Source of the DNA: Hephaestia mangrovi
GTDB lineage: Bacteria; Pseudomonadota; Alphaproteobacteria; Sphingomonadales; Sphingomonadaceae
Direction: 5' to 3'
DNA: 64,000 bases
Assembly (NCBI RefSeq): GCF_019880555.1
Contig: NZ_JAINVU010000007.1
Coordinates: 62,001 to 126,000, forward strand
Position 1 is the first letter of the stretch, and the number at the start of each line of letters is the position of its first letter. Positions 36,510-45,501 of this stretch are shown here, one piece after another. Both the position numbers and the translations under genes were made by a program. Below the pieces are notes generated by a model. It saw only the letters and a list, made by a program, of their open reading frames with translations. It had not been told where the DNA came from and ran no database searches.

Positions 36510-39176
36510 CTAGAATCCATAACTCGCACTCAGCTGCAGCGAGCGACCGAGGATCGGACGGCCGAAGATTGCGCCATTGCCCTGCGGGCCGAGCATGCGC
36601 GGATTACCTTCAGTCAGACCGATCGTGTTGGTGAGGTTGGTGGCATTGGCCTGGATGCGCAGGCGCGATGTCAGCTCGATCGAAGCGACCGCGTCGAGCG
36701 TGTAGAAATGCGGCAGCACCTGCTGGTTCTGCACATCGGAGAAGCGGGCGCCCATATAAGCCAGCGTCAACGAGGCGCGGGCCTTGCGGCCGGCGATCTC
36801 GGTTTCGTAAGCCGGTGTGAGCCGCCATTGCCATTCGGGCTGGCGCTGGACGCGGTTGCCGCTGAGATCGGTGGTGCCGCGGTCGGTGAAGAAGTCGTGA
36901 TAGCGCGCGTCGAGCCAGCTGCCCGAGAAGGCGATCGAGACATGTGCAGCGGGATGCGCCTCGCCCTCGAGCTCGATGCCGGTCGCCCGCGCGCCGCCGA
37001 CCGAGGCGAGCGGAGCGCCATTGGTAATGACGGTCGTGGCCAGCCCGTGAAAGCGGTTGTGGAACAGGGTGGCGTAGAGGCTGATCGGACGGCTGGTGAG
37101 CTTCGCCCCGCCCTCATAGGTGTCGATGCGGGGAGCAACGTCGAGGCCGTCGCGCAGATTATCGAAGAACGGAAAGCTGTGGCCGCGGCTATAGCGGGCG
37201 AAGACCGATAGATGGCGGCCCAGGTCGTCGTTGATGCCGGCGGTCCACGACCATGCGTGATGGCGATAGCGCAATTTCGACCACTGCCCGTCGAGCACCA
37301 TATCGCCATTGTCGTAAAGCGTCGCGGGATCGCCATCGAGGCCGCCGGACCCCGCCGGTGCGCTGTCCTCGATCGTGCCGTCGGCGCGGTGATCCTGATA
37401 GCGCACGCCGCCATCGATGCGGATCTGGTCGTTCACCTGCCATTCGTCGACCGCGTAGAAGGCGGTGTCGCGGCCGACATAATCGGCATTGACCCGGAAG
37501 CTGGCGCCGCTGGAAAAGCCGTCGCGCGTCACCACGCGGCCGTCGGCGAGGGTCATGTTCAGGCGATGCGCGTGCGGCGTGGCGGTGAGCAGCAGGTCGT
37601 TGCCCGTGTTCCAGTGATCGCGCGAGGAAAAGCGCGTGGTGTAAAGGCCGATGGTCGCCTTGTGACGCCCGGTCTTCCATTCGATCGTCGCGTCGTTGAC
37701 ATAAGCCGCTATGCGCTTGCGCACTTTCCACACGCCGGCTTCGACCACTTGCTGATTGGGCGAAACGGCGTCTCCGTTCGCTGCGTTGGTCAAAGATCCG
37801 ATCGAGCCGCCGAGCGCGGCGGCATAGGCGGCGGCACTCTTGGGCGGCACGTCGCTCGAGACCAGCCCGGTGGTATCGGCATGGCCGCCGAGCCAGCTCA
37901 GCTTGTCACGTACCGTGACGCCGTCACTGACGTGAAGCTCCAGATTGCCGCCGATATTGCCGATCCGCGCGCCGCGGCCGTCGTCGAGGTCATAGGCCTC
38001 GCCGTCGTTGAGCACGCCGCGCCGCGTATCGGGGCCGGCAAGCGTTCCGCTACCGGCGTCGAAACCGGGATATGCGCCGATGTGCGTGCCGTGTTGCTCG
38101 ACCGGGATCGGCAGCAGCCATTGGCTGCGATCGTCGAGGTAGCGGGCGAAGACGAAAGCGGTGCCATCGGCGAAATCGTGTCGCAGGTTGGCGGTGATCT
38201 GCCCGCCGCGATCGGCGGCATAGCCGGGGGAGCGGATGCCGCGCCCGCGCGAATAATAGCCGCCGGCCAGGAATTGGGTGTCGGGGCCGAGCGGGCCCGA
38301 AACATAGCCGTCGCCGCGCACCTCGCCATCATCGATCACGCTCGCCTTGGCGAGCCCCTGCAGCGTCCGTCCGCCCTCGCGCTGCACGAGGTTGATCGTG
38401 ACGCCGGGCTGGCCGGAAGCGAACAGCGAACCGGTGCCGCCGCGTACGGCTTCCACCTGCGCGATCGTCTCGTCGATGCGATAGAGTTGCGAATTTTCCA
38501 GGAACGACAGGGTCGCCGGCGGGAAAAACGGCACGCCATCAGTCTGGAACGTGACATATTCGGCGTCGCCGCCCGACGGATAGCCACGCACGAAGATGTT
38601 GGCGCCGTTCTTCCCGCCCGAGGTCTCGACGGTAAGGCCGGGCACCAGCTTGAGCACGTCGGCGGTGCTCGCCGGCGCCAGCCGTTCGATCTGATCGGCA
38701 TCGATCGTCGTCACAGCGAACGCCGCTTCCTGGCGCAAGCTGCCGCCGCCGGCGGTGCCGACCACGACGATATCGGGCGGCGGCGACGCGGGTTGCAGCG
38801 ACGGCGCCGGCGCGGGAGAGGGGAGGGCGGGTTCAGCCACGCGATCCTCGACCAACAGATATGCGCCGCCCGGTGCCCGGCGCGAATGAAAGCCGGTGCC
38901 CGCGAGCAACTGCCGCAAGGCGTCGTCCGGATCGATCAGGCCATGCACCGGCGACGCGCGCCGGCCCCGCACGTCGAACGGCGAAAAGAGCAATTGCCGC
39001 TTGCTCTGCCGCGCAAACAGGGCGAGCGCGTCGGCGAGCGATGCTTTCGGGATATCGAACCGCACGGCGGGCGCCGCGCGGACGGGTGTTCCCAGGGCGA
39101 GGGCGACCAGCATCATGCCGCGCAGCGTGCGCCGATATCGACATGATCCTTCCCTTCTCCCGTTGTACGCCGTCAT
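36510..39176 (-). CDS. TonB-dependent transducer with STN domain (FecA-like)
   Basis: An 888-residue receptor with an N-terminal STN (secretin/TonB short N-terminal) domain at about 37-110 (VRFDIPKASLADALALFARQ, LLAGTGFHSRRAPGGAYLLV), then TonB box DIVVVGTAG, plug and barrel. STN domains relay receptor occupancy to a FecR-type anti-sigma factor, and FecR and an ECF sigma gene lie just upstream, so this is the signalling receptor of the trio. Start is uncertain: ATG 39176 gives a long charged leader, ATG 39116 gives MMLVALALGTPVRA, and the best ribosome site (GAAGGGAAGGA) serves an out-of-frame ATG. Ligand unknown. Confidence 0.88.
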   Translation of the reverse strand: MTAYNGRREGSCRYRRTLRGMMLVALALGTPVRAAPAVRFDIPKASLADALALFARQSKRQLLFSPFDVRGRRASPVHGLIDPDDALRQLLAGTGFHSRRAPGGAYLLVEDRVAEPALPSPAPAPSLQPASPPPDIVVVGTAGGGSLRQEAAFAVTTIDADQIERLAPASTADVLKLVPGLTVETSGGKNGANIFVRGYPSGGDAEYVTFQTDGVPFFPPATLSFLENSQLYRIDETIAQVEAVRGGTGSLFASGQPGVTINLVQREGGRTLQGLAKASVIDDGEVRGDGYVSGPLGPDTQFLAGGYYSRGRGIRSPGYAADRGGQITANLRHDFADGTAFVFARYLDDRSQWLLPIPVEQHGTHIGAYPGFDAGSGTLAGPDTRRGVLNDGEAYDLDDGRGARIGNIGGNLELHVSDGVTVRDKLSWLGGHADTTGLVSSDVPPKSAAAYAAALGGSIGSLTNAANGDAVSPNQQVVEAGVWKVRKRIAAYVNDATIEWKTGRHKATIGLYTTRFSSRDHWNTGNDLLLTATPHAHRLNMTLADGRVVTRDGFSSGASFRVNADYVGRDTAFYAVDEWQVNDQIRIDGGVRYQDHRADGTIEDSAPAGSGGLDGDPATLYDNGDMVLDGQWSKLRYRHHAWSWTAGINDDLGRHLSVFARYSRGHSFPFFDNLRDGLDVAPRIDTYEGGAKLTSRPISLYATLFHNRFHGLATTVITNGAPLASVGGARATGIELEGEAHPAAHVSIAFSGSWLDARYHDFFTDRGTTDLSGNRVQRQPEWQWRLTPAYETEIAGRKARASLTLAYMGARFSDVQNQQVLPHFYTLDAVASIELTSRLRIQANATNLTNTIGLTEGNPRMLGPQGNGAIFGRPILGRSLQLSASYGF

Positions 39177-39261
39177 CCGCGGCGCTTCCAACAGGACAAG
39201 ACGCACTGATTTCGGTAACCCGAACCTGGCGGGCGAAATTTTTTCCGACGTCGGCGCGCGA

Positions 39262-40266
39262 TCATCGCGAGGCGATGACGACGCCCGCCAGATCGTCCCG
39301 TTTTACTCGAACCGGGAAGCCGGTCTTCAGGGCATCGACAAAAGCCGGGCTTTCCGTCGGCTTGAACGCGCCGCTGATCCGCAAATCGGCGATCGTGCCG
39401 TCGGCGATCCGGATCGGCCGGTGCCGATATCGGTTGAGCTCCTTCGCCGCCGCCATGACGGGCACGTTATCGAATTGCAGCATGCCGTTGTGCCACCCGA
39501 TGAAGGTCGCCGGGTTCGCGAGCTTGCGGATCGCCACTTCGTTGGATTGCACGGCGAGCAGGTGACCGGCCGGTGCGGCGATCGCGCCGCCCTGCGCCGC
39601 GCGGCCGGCAAGCGCGATGGTGCCGTCGACGGCAAAGGCGCGGACGAGGCCGCGATCGGCACGCACATCGAACGTGCCGGAGCGGGCCGTCATTTCCAGC
39701 CCGTTGGCGGCGATCACGAACGGCGCCGCCGACGGCGCGAGATCGAACCAGGCTTGCCCCGTCAGCTTCACCTTGCGCTCGCCGCGATCGAACAGCAGGG
39801 TGAGCGCGCTGGCGGTGTCGAGCGTCACGCGCGAGCCATCGGGCAGGGTAACGTCGGCGCGCTGGCCGACATCGGTCTTGAATGTCTCGCCGGCCGGCCG
39901 TTCGATCGACGGAGCCGCGGCCAGCTCCTTGATGCCCAAGGCAGCCAGCGGTGCGCCGATGCAGAGCAACGCGCCTGCCGCGATCGTCTTGCCGCCGATA
40001 CGGAAGCGCGGTTTGCGATAAAGCGTCGCGCGCGCCAGCGTTTCGTGGCGCAACGCAAGCAGATCGGGATCGTCCGCCAGCGCCGCGGCAGCCTCGCGCG
40101 CCGCGCTTACCCGGCGATAGGCATCGTCATGGGCTGGATTGCTGGCGCGCCATTCCTCGAAGCCGCGCGCATCGGGGGCGTCGCGCAGCCGTTCATGCCA
40201 GCGGGCGGCTTCGGCAAGGATCGCGGAATCAGTAATTGCGCCAATCCTCCAGCGCGGCGGTGACAT
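39262..40266 (-). CDS. FecR-family anti-sigma factor
   Basis: A 334-residue inner-membrane anti-sigma factor. The N-terminal cytoplasmic helix bundle includes ARWHERLRDAPDARGFEEW and NPAHDDAYRRV; one membrane segment follows at about 95-115 (IAAGALLCIGAPLAALGI), then the periplasmic FecR domain (TLPDGSRVTLDTASALTLLF, VKLTGQAWFDLAPSAAPFVI) and an STN-contacting C-terminal part (LQFDNVPVMAAAKELNRY). The start at 40266 was chosen to give a short lead into the conserved helix and overlaps the sigma gene by 38 bases, the usual coupling. It would hold the ECF sigma factor until the STN receptor is occupied. Confidence 0.9.
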   Translation of the reverse strand: MSPPRWRIGAITDSAILAEAARWHERLRDAPDARGFEEWRASNPAHDDAYRRVSAAREAAAALADDPDLLALRHETLARATLYRKPRFRIGGKTIAAGALLCIGAPLAALGIKELAAAPSIERPAGETFKTDVGQRADVTLPDGSRVTLDTASALTLLFDRGERKVKLTGQAWFDLAPSAAPFVIAANGLEMTARSGTFDVRADRGLVRAFAVDGTIALAGRAAQGGAIAAPAGHLLAVQSNEVAIRKLANPATFIGWHNGMLQFDNVPVMAAAKELNRYRHRPIRIADGTIADLRISGAFKPTESPAFVDALKTGFPVRVKRDDLAGVVIASR

Positions 40267-40786
40267 GCGCCAGCGCCTTCGCCTGTTGCTTTTCCGCCGC
40301 CCTTGTCGAGATCGACAATGCGCGCGCGACATCGGCCATCTTCATTCCCTCCAGCACGCGCAGCACGAAAACATCCCTCTGGCGCTCGGGCATTTCGCTG
40401 AGCACCGCACGCAGCCGCATCGCCGCCTGCCTACCTGCCAAGACGCGATCGGCGGGAATCTCCGAACTTGCAAGCAGATCTTCCTCGGGCAGGGGATCAT
40501 GCAAACCGGCACTGCGCACCGCCGCGCGCCGCGCGCGATCGCGAAGCACATTGGCGGCCGTGACGAACAGGAAATGCTCGGGCTTCTCGACCGCGGCCGG
40601 ATTGGGCATCCGGCTCAAGCGGAGGAACACTTCCTGGACGAGATCGGGCACGTCGGCGGGTTCGCGCACGCGCCGCGCGAAGTATCGGCCGAGCGCGTCG
40701 CGATAGCTGGTCGCCATGCGCGTCAGCGCCGCGTCGCGCGAGACCGCCATTGCCGACACCGTTCGAGATCGCGCCTTCCCCATCAT
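40229..40786 (-). CDS. ECF-family RNA polymerase sigma factor (FecI-like)
   Basis: A sigma factor of about 185 residues with region 2 (LGRYFARRVREPADVPDLVQEVFLRL) and region 4 (LSEMPERQRDVFVLRVLEGMKMADVARALSISTRAAEKQQ). The text is that of FecI-type ECF factors paired with FecR. It heads the group sigma-FecR-STN receptor-receptor-trehalase and probably drives the receptor genes. The start is uncertain: two adjacent ATGs at 40786/40783 follow GGGAG closely, and a GTG at 40834 would add 16 residues. Confidence 0.9.
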   Translation of the reverse strand: MMGKARSRTVSAMAVSRDAALTRMATSYRDALGRYFARRVREPADVPDLVQEVFLRLSRMPNPAAVEKPEHFLFVTAANVLRDRARRAAVRSAGLHDPLPEEDLLASSEIPADRVLAGRQAAMRLRAVLSEMPERQRDVFVLRVLEGMKMADVARALSISTRAAEKQQAKALAHVTAALEDWRNY

Positions 40787-40902
40787 CTCCCGTCGTTCAA
40801 TCTTATCGTTCACGTTTTGCCGGCGGGCCGGCACGCGTGGAATAGTCTACGATAGCGGGATCGCGACTACGAACCTAGTCCCCCGGATACACTGGGCACG
40901 GG

Positions 40903-41184
40903 CTATCGGGTCAGGAAATCGGCGAAAGAGAACAGGAAGAGGAACGACGCCCAGATCACGCCGACCAGCGCCGCCAGCCGCACGATCGCTTCGGCTTTTC
41001 GCAACTGCATGAAAAACAGCACGATCAGCGCGCCCTTGGCGGCGGCGATCAGCAAGCTGATAATGGGCTTGATCGGGACGTGGGGCAGATAGGCATAGGT
41101 CGCGGTAAGGCCGAGCAGGATGCACAGCCCCAGCCAGATACGCAGCGGTGCGTAGATCAGGTGGCGGCGTTGCTCGGGCGTCAT
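40903..41184 (-). CDS. coxD: cytochrome c oxidase subunit IV (prokaryotic type)
   Basis: A 93-residue inner-membrane protein with three hydrophobic segments (LRIWLGLCILLGLTATYAY, IISLLIAAAKGALIVLFFMQL, LAALVGVIWASFLFLFSFADF). This is the small subunit IV commonly last in caa3-type oxidase operons, with the family AKGALIVLFFMQLR segment. The ATG at 41184 overlaps the subunit III stop by ATGA. It likely helps assembly or stability. Confidence 0.88.
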   Translation of the reverse strand: MTPEQRRHLIYAPLRIWLGLCILLGLTATYAYLPHVPIKPIISLLIAAAKGALIVLFFMQLRKAEAIVRLAALVGVIWASFLFLFSFADFLTR

Positions 41185-41810
41185 GGCCGGCCGACCAGAT
41201 ATAGCAGCGGGTAGAGGATCACCCAGACGATGTCGACGAGGTGCCAATAAAGCGCCGTACCTTCCGCGGTCGTCGCATGAGGCGCCAGATCGCCGCGGCG
41301 ATCGATCCACAGCAGTCGCCCGACGACGCCGAGGCCGATGGTGAGGTGAATCGCGTGCGTCACCGTGACCGTCCAGTAAAAGGCCCAGAATTGCGCGGCG
41401 GGGCCTTGTTCGAGCTTGAAGTGCGGGCCGGGGATCAGATGCTCGCTGATATCCTTGCGATATTCGAAGCCCTTCACCACCAGGAAGGCGAGGCCGAAGC
41501 CGATCGTCGCCCACAGCATCCAGCGCGCCAGCCGCACCAGCCCTTCTTTGGTTGCGCGCTCGGCGATGGCCATCGTCAGGCTGGAGGTCATCAGGATGAA
41601 GGTGTTGGCTGACCCGAACCAGATGTCGGTTTCCTTCGCGCCCGCGCTAAACGCTTCGCCGCCGTGCCAGCGCGCATAGGCATAGAAGAGGAAGATGCCG
41701 CCGAAGAACAGGCATTCGGTCGCCAGGAATGACCACACGCCGAACGGCACCGCGACCTTCTGTCGTGCTGCCGTTTCGAACGGTTCGTGAATGATGATAT
41801 CGCTCGACAT
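41181..41810 (-). CDS. coxC: cytochrome c oxidase subunit III
   Basis: A 209-residue protein with about five membrane helices; landmarks are GVWSFLATECLFFGGIFLFY, TFILMTSSLTMAIA, LVVKGFEYRKDISEHLIPGP and HAIHLTIGLGVV with YWHLVDIVWVILYPLLYL at the end. This is the short bacterial subunit III, which lacks the first two helices of the mitochondrial protein. The ATG at 41810 overlaps the subunit I stop as TGATG; a GTG one codon before is possible. It stabilises the catalytic core. Confidence 0.93.
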   Translation of the reverse strand: MSSDIIIHEPFETAARQKVAVPFGVWSFLATECLFFGGIFLFYAYARWHGGEAFSAGAKETDIWFGSANTFILMTSSLTMAIAERATKEGLVRLARWMLWATIGFGLAFLVVKGFEYRKDISEHLIPGPHFKLEQGPAAQFWAFYWTVTVTHAIHLTIGLGVVGRLLWIDRRGDLAPHATTAEGTALYWHLVDIVWVILYPLLYLVGRP

Positions 41811-43480
41811 CACGGCACCTGCGGTGCTTGCGCCTGCTCGACCTCATGCGGCGTGCTATCTTGTGGGTGATATTTGTAGGGGCCGTCGGTGACCACCGGC
41901 GTCCGATCGAAATTCTCCTTGGGCGGTGGCGAACGCGTCTGCCATTCGAGCCCCGTCGCATCCCACGGATTGTCGGGCGCGCGCTGACCTTTGAACAGCG
42001 ACCAGCCGAGATAGAAGACCGGCCAGGCGTAGCCGAACGCCAGCACCACCGCGCCCATCGACGACATCACATGCCACGGCTGAAACTCGGGCGCGTAGAG
42101 ATGATAGCGGCGCGGCATCCCCATCCAGCCCATGATGAACTGCGGGAAGAAGGTGAAGTTGAACCCGAAGAACATCGAGATCGCGGCGAATTGTGCCAGC
42201 CGCTCGGAATACATGCGGCCGGTGATCTTGGGCCACCAGAAGTGCAGCCCGCCGAAGAATGCCGAAACCGAACCGCCGACCATGATGTAGTGGAAATGCG
42301 CGACGACGAAATAGGTGTCGGTGAGGTCGACGTCGATCGGGATCGATGCGAGGAACAGGCCGGTCAACCCGCCGATCGTGAACAAGCCGATGAAGCCCAG
42401 CGCGTAGAGCATCGGCGCCGAGAAGCGGATCTGGCCGCGGTAGAGCGTGCCCGTCCAGTTGAATACCTTGATCGCGCTCGGCACCGCGATGACAAAGGAG
42501 AGGAACGAGAAAACCAGGCTGGCGAACGCCGACTGGCCCGAGACGAACATATGGTGGCCCCAGACCATGAAGCCGATCACCGCGATCACCACCATCGCAT
42601 AAACCATGAACTGATATCCGAAGATGCGGCGCCGCGCCTCGCAAGTGATGATTTCCGAAACCACACCGAACGCCGGCAGCACCATGATGTAGACGGCGGG
42701 GTGGCTGTAGAACCAGAACAGATGCTGGAACAGCAGGGGGTCGCCGCCCGAACGGGGATCGAAGATCGGCAGACCGAACGCGCGCTCCGCCACCACCAGC
42801 AGCAACGACATCGCCAATACCGGCGTGGCCAGCACCATCACTAGGCTGGTGGTATACATTGCCCAGCCGAACAGCGGCAGCCGCATCCAGGTCATGCCCT
42901 TGGCGCGCAGCAGGTGGACGGTGGCGATGAAATTCACCCCCGTCGCGATCGACGAAAAGCCGACCACGAACACCCCCATCGCTGCAAGCAGCACATGGCT
43001 GTTCGAATAGAGCGTCGAGAACGGCGTGTAGAAGGTCCAGCCGGTATCGACGCCGCCGGCGATGAGCGCCAGCACGGTCAGCAGCCCGCCGGCGATGAAC
43101 AGATACCAGCTCATCAGGTTGAGCCGCGGGAAGGCGACGTCCTTCGCGCCGATCATCATCGGCAACAGGAAGTTGCCGAGCGTGGTGGGGATCGACGGCA
43201 CCAGGAAGAACCACACCATGACGATGCCGTGCAGTGTGAAGGCGCGGTTATATTCGTCATTGGTCAGGAACAGCCCGGTCGGCGAGATCAGCTCGAGCCG
43301 GATCAGCGTTGCCGCAATGCCGCCCAGGAAGAAGAAGAAGGTGATCGACATCGCATAGAGGATGCCGATCCGCTTGTGATCGGTGGTCAGCAGCCATGAT
43401 CGTATGGTGGTGCCGTTCTGGAGATAGCTGGGCGACCGAAGCTCGCGATCGACGATGCCCTCCTGCGTGTTTGGGCTCAT
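41810..43480 (-). CDS. coxA: cytochrome c oxidase subunit I (haem-copper, A2 type)
   Basis: A 556-residue catalytic subunit with twelve membrane helices. Metal ligands are visible: the haem a His in FTLHGIVMVWFF, the Cu-B His and cross-linked Tyr in WFYSHPAVYIMVLP, GHHMFVSG, and AHFHYIMVGG. The helix VI motif YSHPAVY, instead of GHPEVY, places it in the A2 class of proton-pumping oxidases such as caa3. The ATG at 43480 overlaps the coxB stop by ATGA; the upstream extension lies within coxB. It reduces O2 to water at the end of the chain fed by the ActABCDEF complex. Confidence 0.96.
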   Translation of the reverse strand: MSPNTQEGIVDRELRSPSYLQNGTTIRSWLLTTDHKRIGILYAMSITFFFFLGGIAATLIRLELISPTGLFLTNDEYNRAFTLHGIVMVWFFLVPSIPTTLGNFLLPMMIGAKDVAFPRLNLMSWYLFIAGGLLTVLALIAGGVDTGWTFYTPFSTLYSNSHVLLAAMGVFVVGFSSIATGVNFIATVHLLRAKGMTWMRLPLFGWAMYTTSLVMVLATPVLAMSLLLVVAERAFGLPIFDPRSGGDPLLFQHLFWFYSHPAVYIMVLPAFGVVSEIITCEARRRIFGYQFMVYAMVVIAVIGFMVWGHHMFVSGQSAFASLVFSFLSFVIAVPSAIKVFNWTGTLYRGQIRFSAPMLYALGFIGLFTIGGLTGLFLASIPIDVDLTDTYFVVAHFHYIMVGGSVSAFFGGLHFWWPKITGRMYSERLAQFAAISMFFGFNFTFFPQFIMGWMGMPRRYHLYAPEFQPWHVMSSMGAVVLAFGYAWPVFYLGWSLFKGQRAPDNPWDATGLEWQTRSPPPKENFDRTPVVTDGPYKYHPQDSTPHEVEQAQAPQVP

Positions 43481-44400
43481 TCGACCGACCCTCCGTTCGG
43501 CGTCTTCAGATAGGCGATCAGGCGAACGACATCGTCTTCGCTGGCGATCCCCTGATAGCTCGGCATGACCGGCGTATAGCCGGCAACCACGTCCTTCTGC
43601 GGCTGCAGGATCGAATCGTGGATATATTCCTCGTCGGCGACCTTGAAGCCGCCGCCTTCCATCGGCTGCCGCCGCCCGAAGATGCCGGCAAGCGAGGGCG
43701 CGCGGACTCGCGCCGATTGGCCATGGCAGCCGGTGCAGCCGAGTTGTCGAAACAACTGCGCGCCCTGCTGGGCAAGGGTGCCGTGTTCGTCGACGCCGCG
43801 GCTCCAGCGGGCATAGGCCGCGCGCGGCATGACGACGATGCCGCCGGTCATCTTGGAATGATCGGTACCGCAATATTCGGCGCAGAACAGGTGATAGGTG
43901 CCGACCTCCTTCGCCTCGAACCATGCCTCGGTGTAACGGCCGGGCAGCACGTCCTGCTTGATGCGGAAAGCGGGGACGAAGAAACTGTGGATGACATCCT
44001 GCGAGGTCATCACAAGCCGGACCGGGACGCCGACCGGCACATGCAGCGCATTGATTTCACGCCGGCCGTTGGGATGCTCGAGCTTCCACATCCACTGCTT
44101 GGCGACGACATGCACCTCCATCGCGTTCTTGGGCATCTTGTATTGCGCCCCTTGCAGCGCGGCGGCGAACCAGAAGATGAACAGCGCGACGAAGAACGTC
44201 GCCGCCGTCCAGCCGATTTCGATCTCGCGAGACACCCATTCGGGAAGCCTCCCGCGCTTCGCGGTCGAGCCGCGCCGGTAGCGGATCGAGAACACGATCA
44301 GCAGCGCGCTCACCAGGCTGACGATCAGCACCGACATGCCGACGAGGATCAGCATCAGATGGTCGATGCGCGGCGCAAGGGTCGAGGCTTCAGGCGGCAT
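43477..44400 (-). CDS. coxB: cytochrome c oxidase subunit II with fused cytochrome c (caa3)
   Basis: A 307-residue protein: two membrane helices at about 15-90, a cupredoxin domain with the Cu-A site (His in VIHSFFVPAFRIKQD and CAEYCGTDHSKM), then a C-terminal mono-haem cytochrome c domain with GCTGCHGQ and MPSYQGI supplying the axial Met. The fused haem defines a caa3 oxidase, which accepts electrons without a separate soluble cytochrome. It overlaps SCO by 11 bases and coxA by ATGA. Confidence 0.95.
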   Translation of the reverse strand: MPPEASTLAPRIDHLMLILVGMSVLIVSLVSALLIVFSIRYRRGSTAKRGRLPEWVSREIEIGWTAATFFVALFIFWFAAALQGAQYKMPKNAMEVHVVAKQWMWKLEHPNGRREINALHVPVGVPVRLVMTSQDVIHSFFVPAFRIKQDVLPGRYTEAWFEAKEVGTYHLFCAEYCGTDHSKMTGGIVVMPRAAYARWSRGVDEHGTLAQQGAQLFRQLGCTGCHGQSARVRAPSLAGIFGRRQPMEGGGFKVADEEYIHDSILQPQKDVVAGYTPVMPSYQGIASEDDVVRLIAYLKTPNGGSVE

Positions 44401-45184
44401 TGCGGCGCCTCCTCCTGAGCAGCAGCAGAAAGAAAACCATGCCGGCGAGCAGGATCAGCACGCCGCCCGTTTTCAGCCCGACGACGATAGCCTTGCCATA
44501 CAGTCCGTGCGCGGCGGCGAAGCCGTAGCAGACGGTGGTGATATGCGCGAGAAAACCCTGGTTCTGATCGCTGCCGCCAGCGGCGTAGAGCTCCTTCTTG
44601 AGCACCGGCGCGACCAGCGCTGTTTCGGGCAGCAGCTTGGTAAGCCTTCCCTTCGCGTTGAAGATATAGGCCGAGGCATCGTGCGCATATTGGTTGGTGG
44701 TCGAATCGTAGACCGCCTTGAAACCGAGCGCTTTTTCGGCCTTGTCGATCGTGTCGGGATCGGCGCTGAGCAGGTGCACGGCACTCTGGATGTCGGGCAG
44801 CGCGGAAAGCTGCTTGTCGGCCATCGCGCGTGCCTCGGCGGGGCCGTCGCCGGGATTGAAGCCCAGGATGACGAACGACACGTCCTTGCCGACCTTGAGC
44901 CCGCTGTCATGCAGCGCGCCGGCGGTTAGGGTCAGGCCGGGGCCGCAGATGTGGCGACAGGTATAGTCGATGAACAATAGCACCGTAGGCTTGCCCTTCA
45001 CCAGATCGCCGAGCAGGACCGGCTTGCCATTCCGATCGACCCAGTGGGTATCGTAGGGGATGCGCGCGTCGGCATCGGGGTGGGCGCCAACGCTGGCGAT
45101 CTGGTTGGGGCTCAACCGGCCGTTGGCATGCGCTGCCAGCGGCGCAAGGCAAAGACCGAGCAAGAGGCATAGGCGGCGGATCAT
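44390..45184 (-). CDS. SCO1/SenC-family copper chaperone
   Basis: A 264-residue exported protein with signal peptide (LCLLLGLCLAPLAAHA), a thioredoxin-like fold with TVLLFIDYTCRHICGPGL carrying the CxxxC copper site, and the conserved His in NQYAHDASAYIF. A C-terminal membrane helix (GGVLILLAGMVFFLLLL) followed by an Arg-rich tail anchors it, which is less usual since most SCO proteins are anchored at the N-terminus. It would load Cu-A of CoxB, the next gene. Confidence 0.9.
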   Translation of the reverse strand: MIRRLCLLLGLCLAPLAAHANGRLSPNQIASVGAHPDADARIPYDTHWVDRNGKPVLLGDLVKGKPTVLLFIDYTCRHICGPGLTLTAGALHDSGLKVGKDVSFVILGFNPGDGPAEARAMADKQLSALPDIQSAVHLLSADPDTIDKAEKALGFKAVYDSTTNQYAHDASAYIFNAKGRLTKLLPETALVAPVLKKELYAAGGSDQNQGFLAHITTVCYGFAAAHGLYGKAIVVGLKTGGVLILLAGMVFFLLLLRRRRRNAA

Positions 45185-45501
45185 TTGGATGCCTCCGGCC
45201 AGCCGGGAAGGCCGCTGCGCAGGATTTGTGCCTTGGCGCGGGCGATCGCAGGATCTTCGGCAACAGGCGGCGCGGGGGTCTCGGCATCGTCCGTCGCCGG
45301 CGTGATCGCGGTCTTGAGTCCGGGCGCCGGAAAGGTCTGCGGCTTGATGAACATGGCCGGCCGCAGCGTCGCGTTGAACCACAAGCCGAATCCAAGCACG
45401 ATGACGAACAGCCCGGACGGGACCGCGAGGCCGATCAGCGCCGGCTTTCGGAAGGGCAACGCCCAGCTTTCCCGCGGATCGTCGTCAGCCGGCTCGGCCA
45501 T
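45181..45501 (-). CDS. small single-span membrane protein between actF and SCO, 106 aa
   Basis: One hydrophobic segment (LIGLAVPSGLFVIVLGFGLWF, about 22-43) and a Pro/Ala-rich periplasmic tail with TFPAPGLKTAITP and an ending AQILRSGLPGWPEAS. I do not recognise a family. It overlaps actF by 17 bases and SCO by ATGA, so it is translated as part of the operon. A role as a small accessory subunit or assembly factor is a guess from its place between complex III and oxidase genes. Confidence 0.7.
   Translation of the reverse strand: MAEPADDDPRESWALPFRKPALIGLAVPSGLFVIVLGFGLWFNATLRPAMFIKPQTFPAPGLKTAITPATDDAETPAPPVAEDPAIARAKAQILRSGLPGWPEASK

Noticed and set aside
37212..39146. 644-codon + strand frame opposite the STN receptor
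   Set aside because: Antisense shadow; the receptor frame carries STN, plug and barrel.
33907..39176. Calling the two receptors ferric siderophore receptors
   Set aside because: Plug text alone does not settle the ligand, and the neighbouring trehalase argues for a sugar; left open.
43481..43924. N-terminal extension of coxA
   Set aside because: It overlaps the cytochrome c domain of coxB; ATG 43480 gives the normal oxidase N-terminus.
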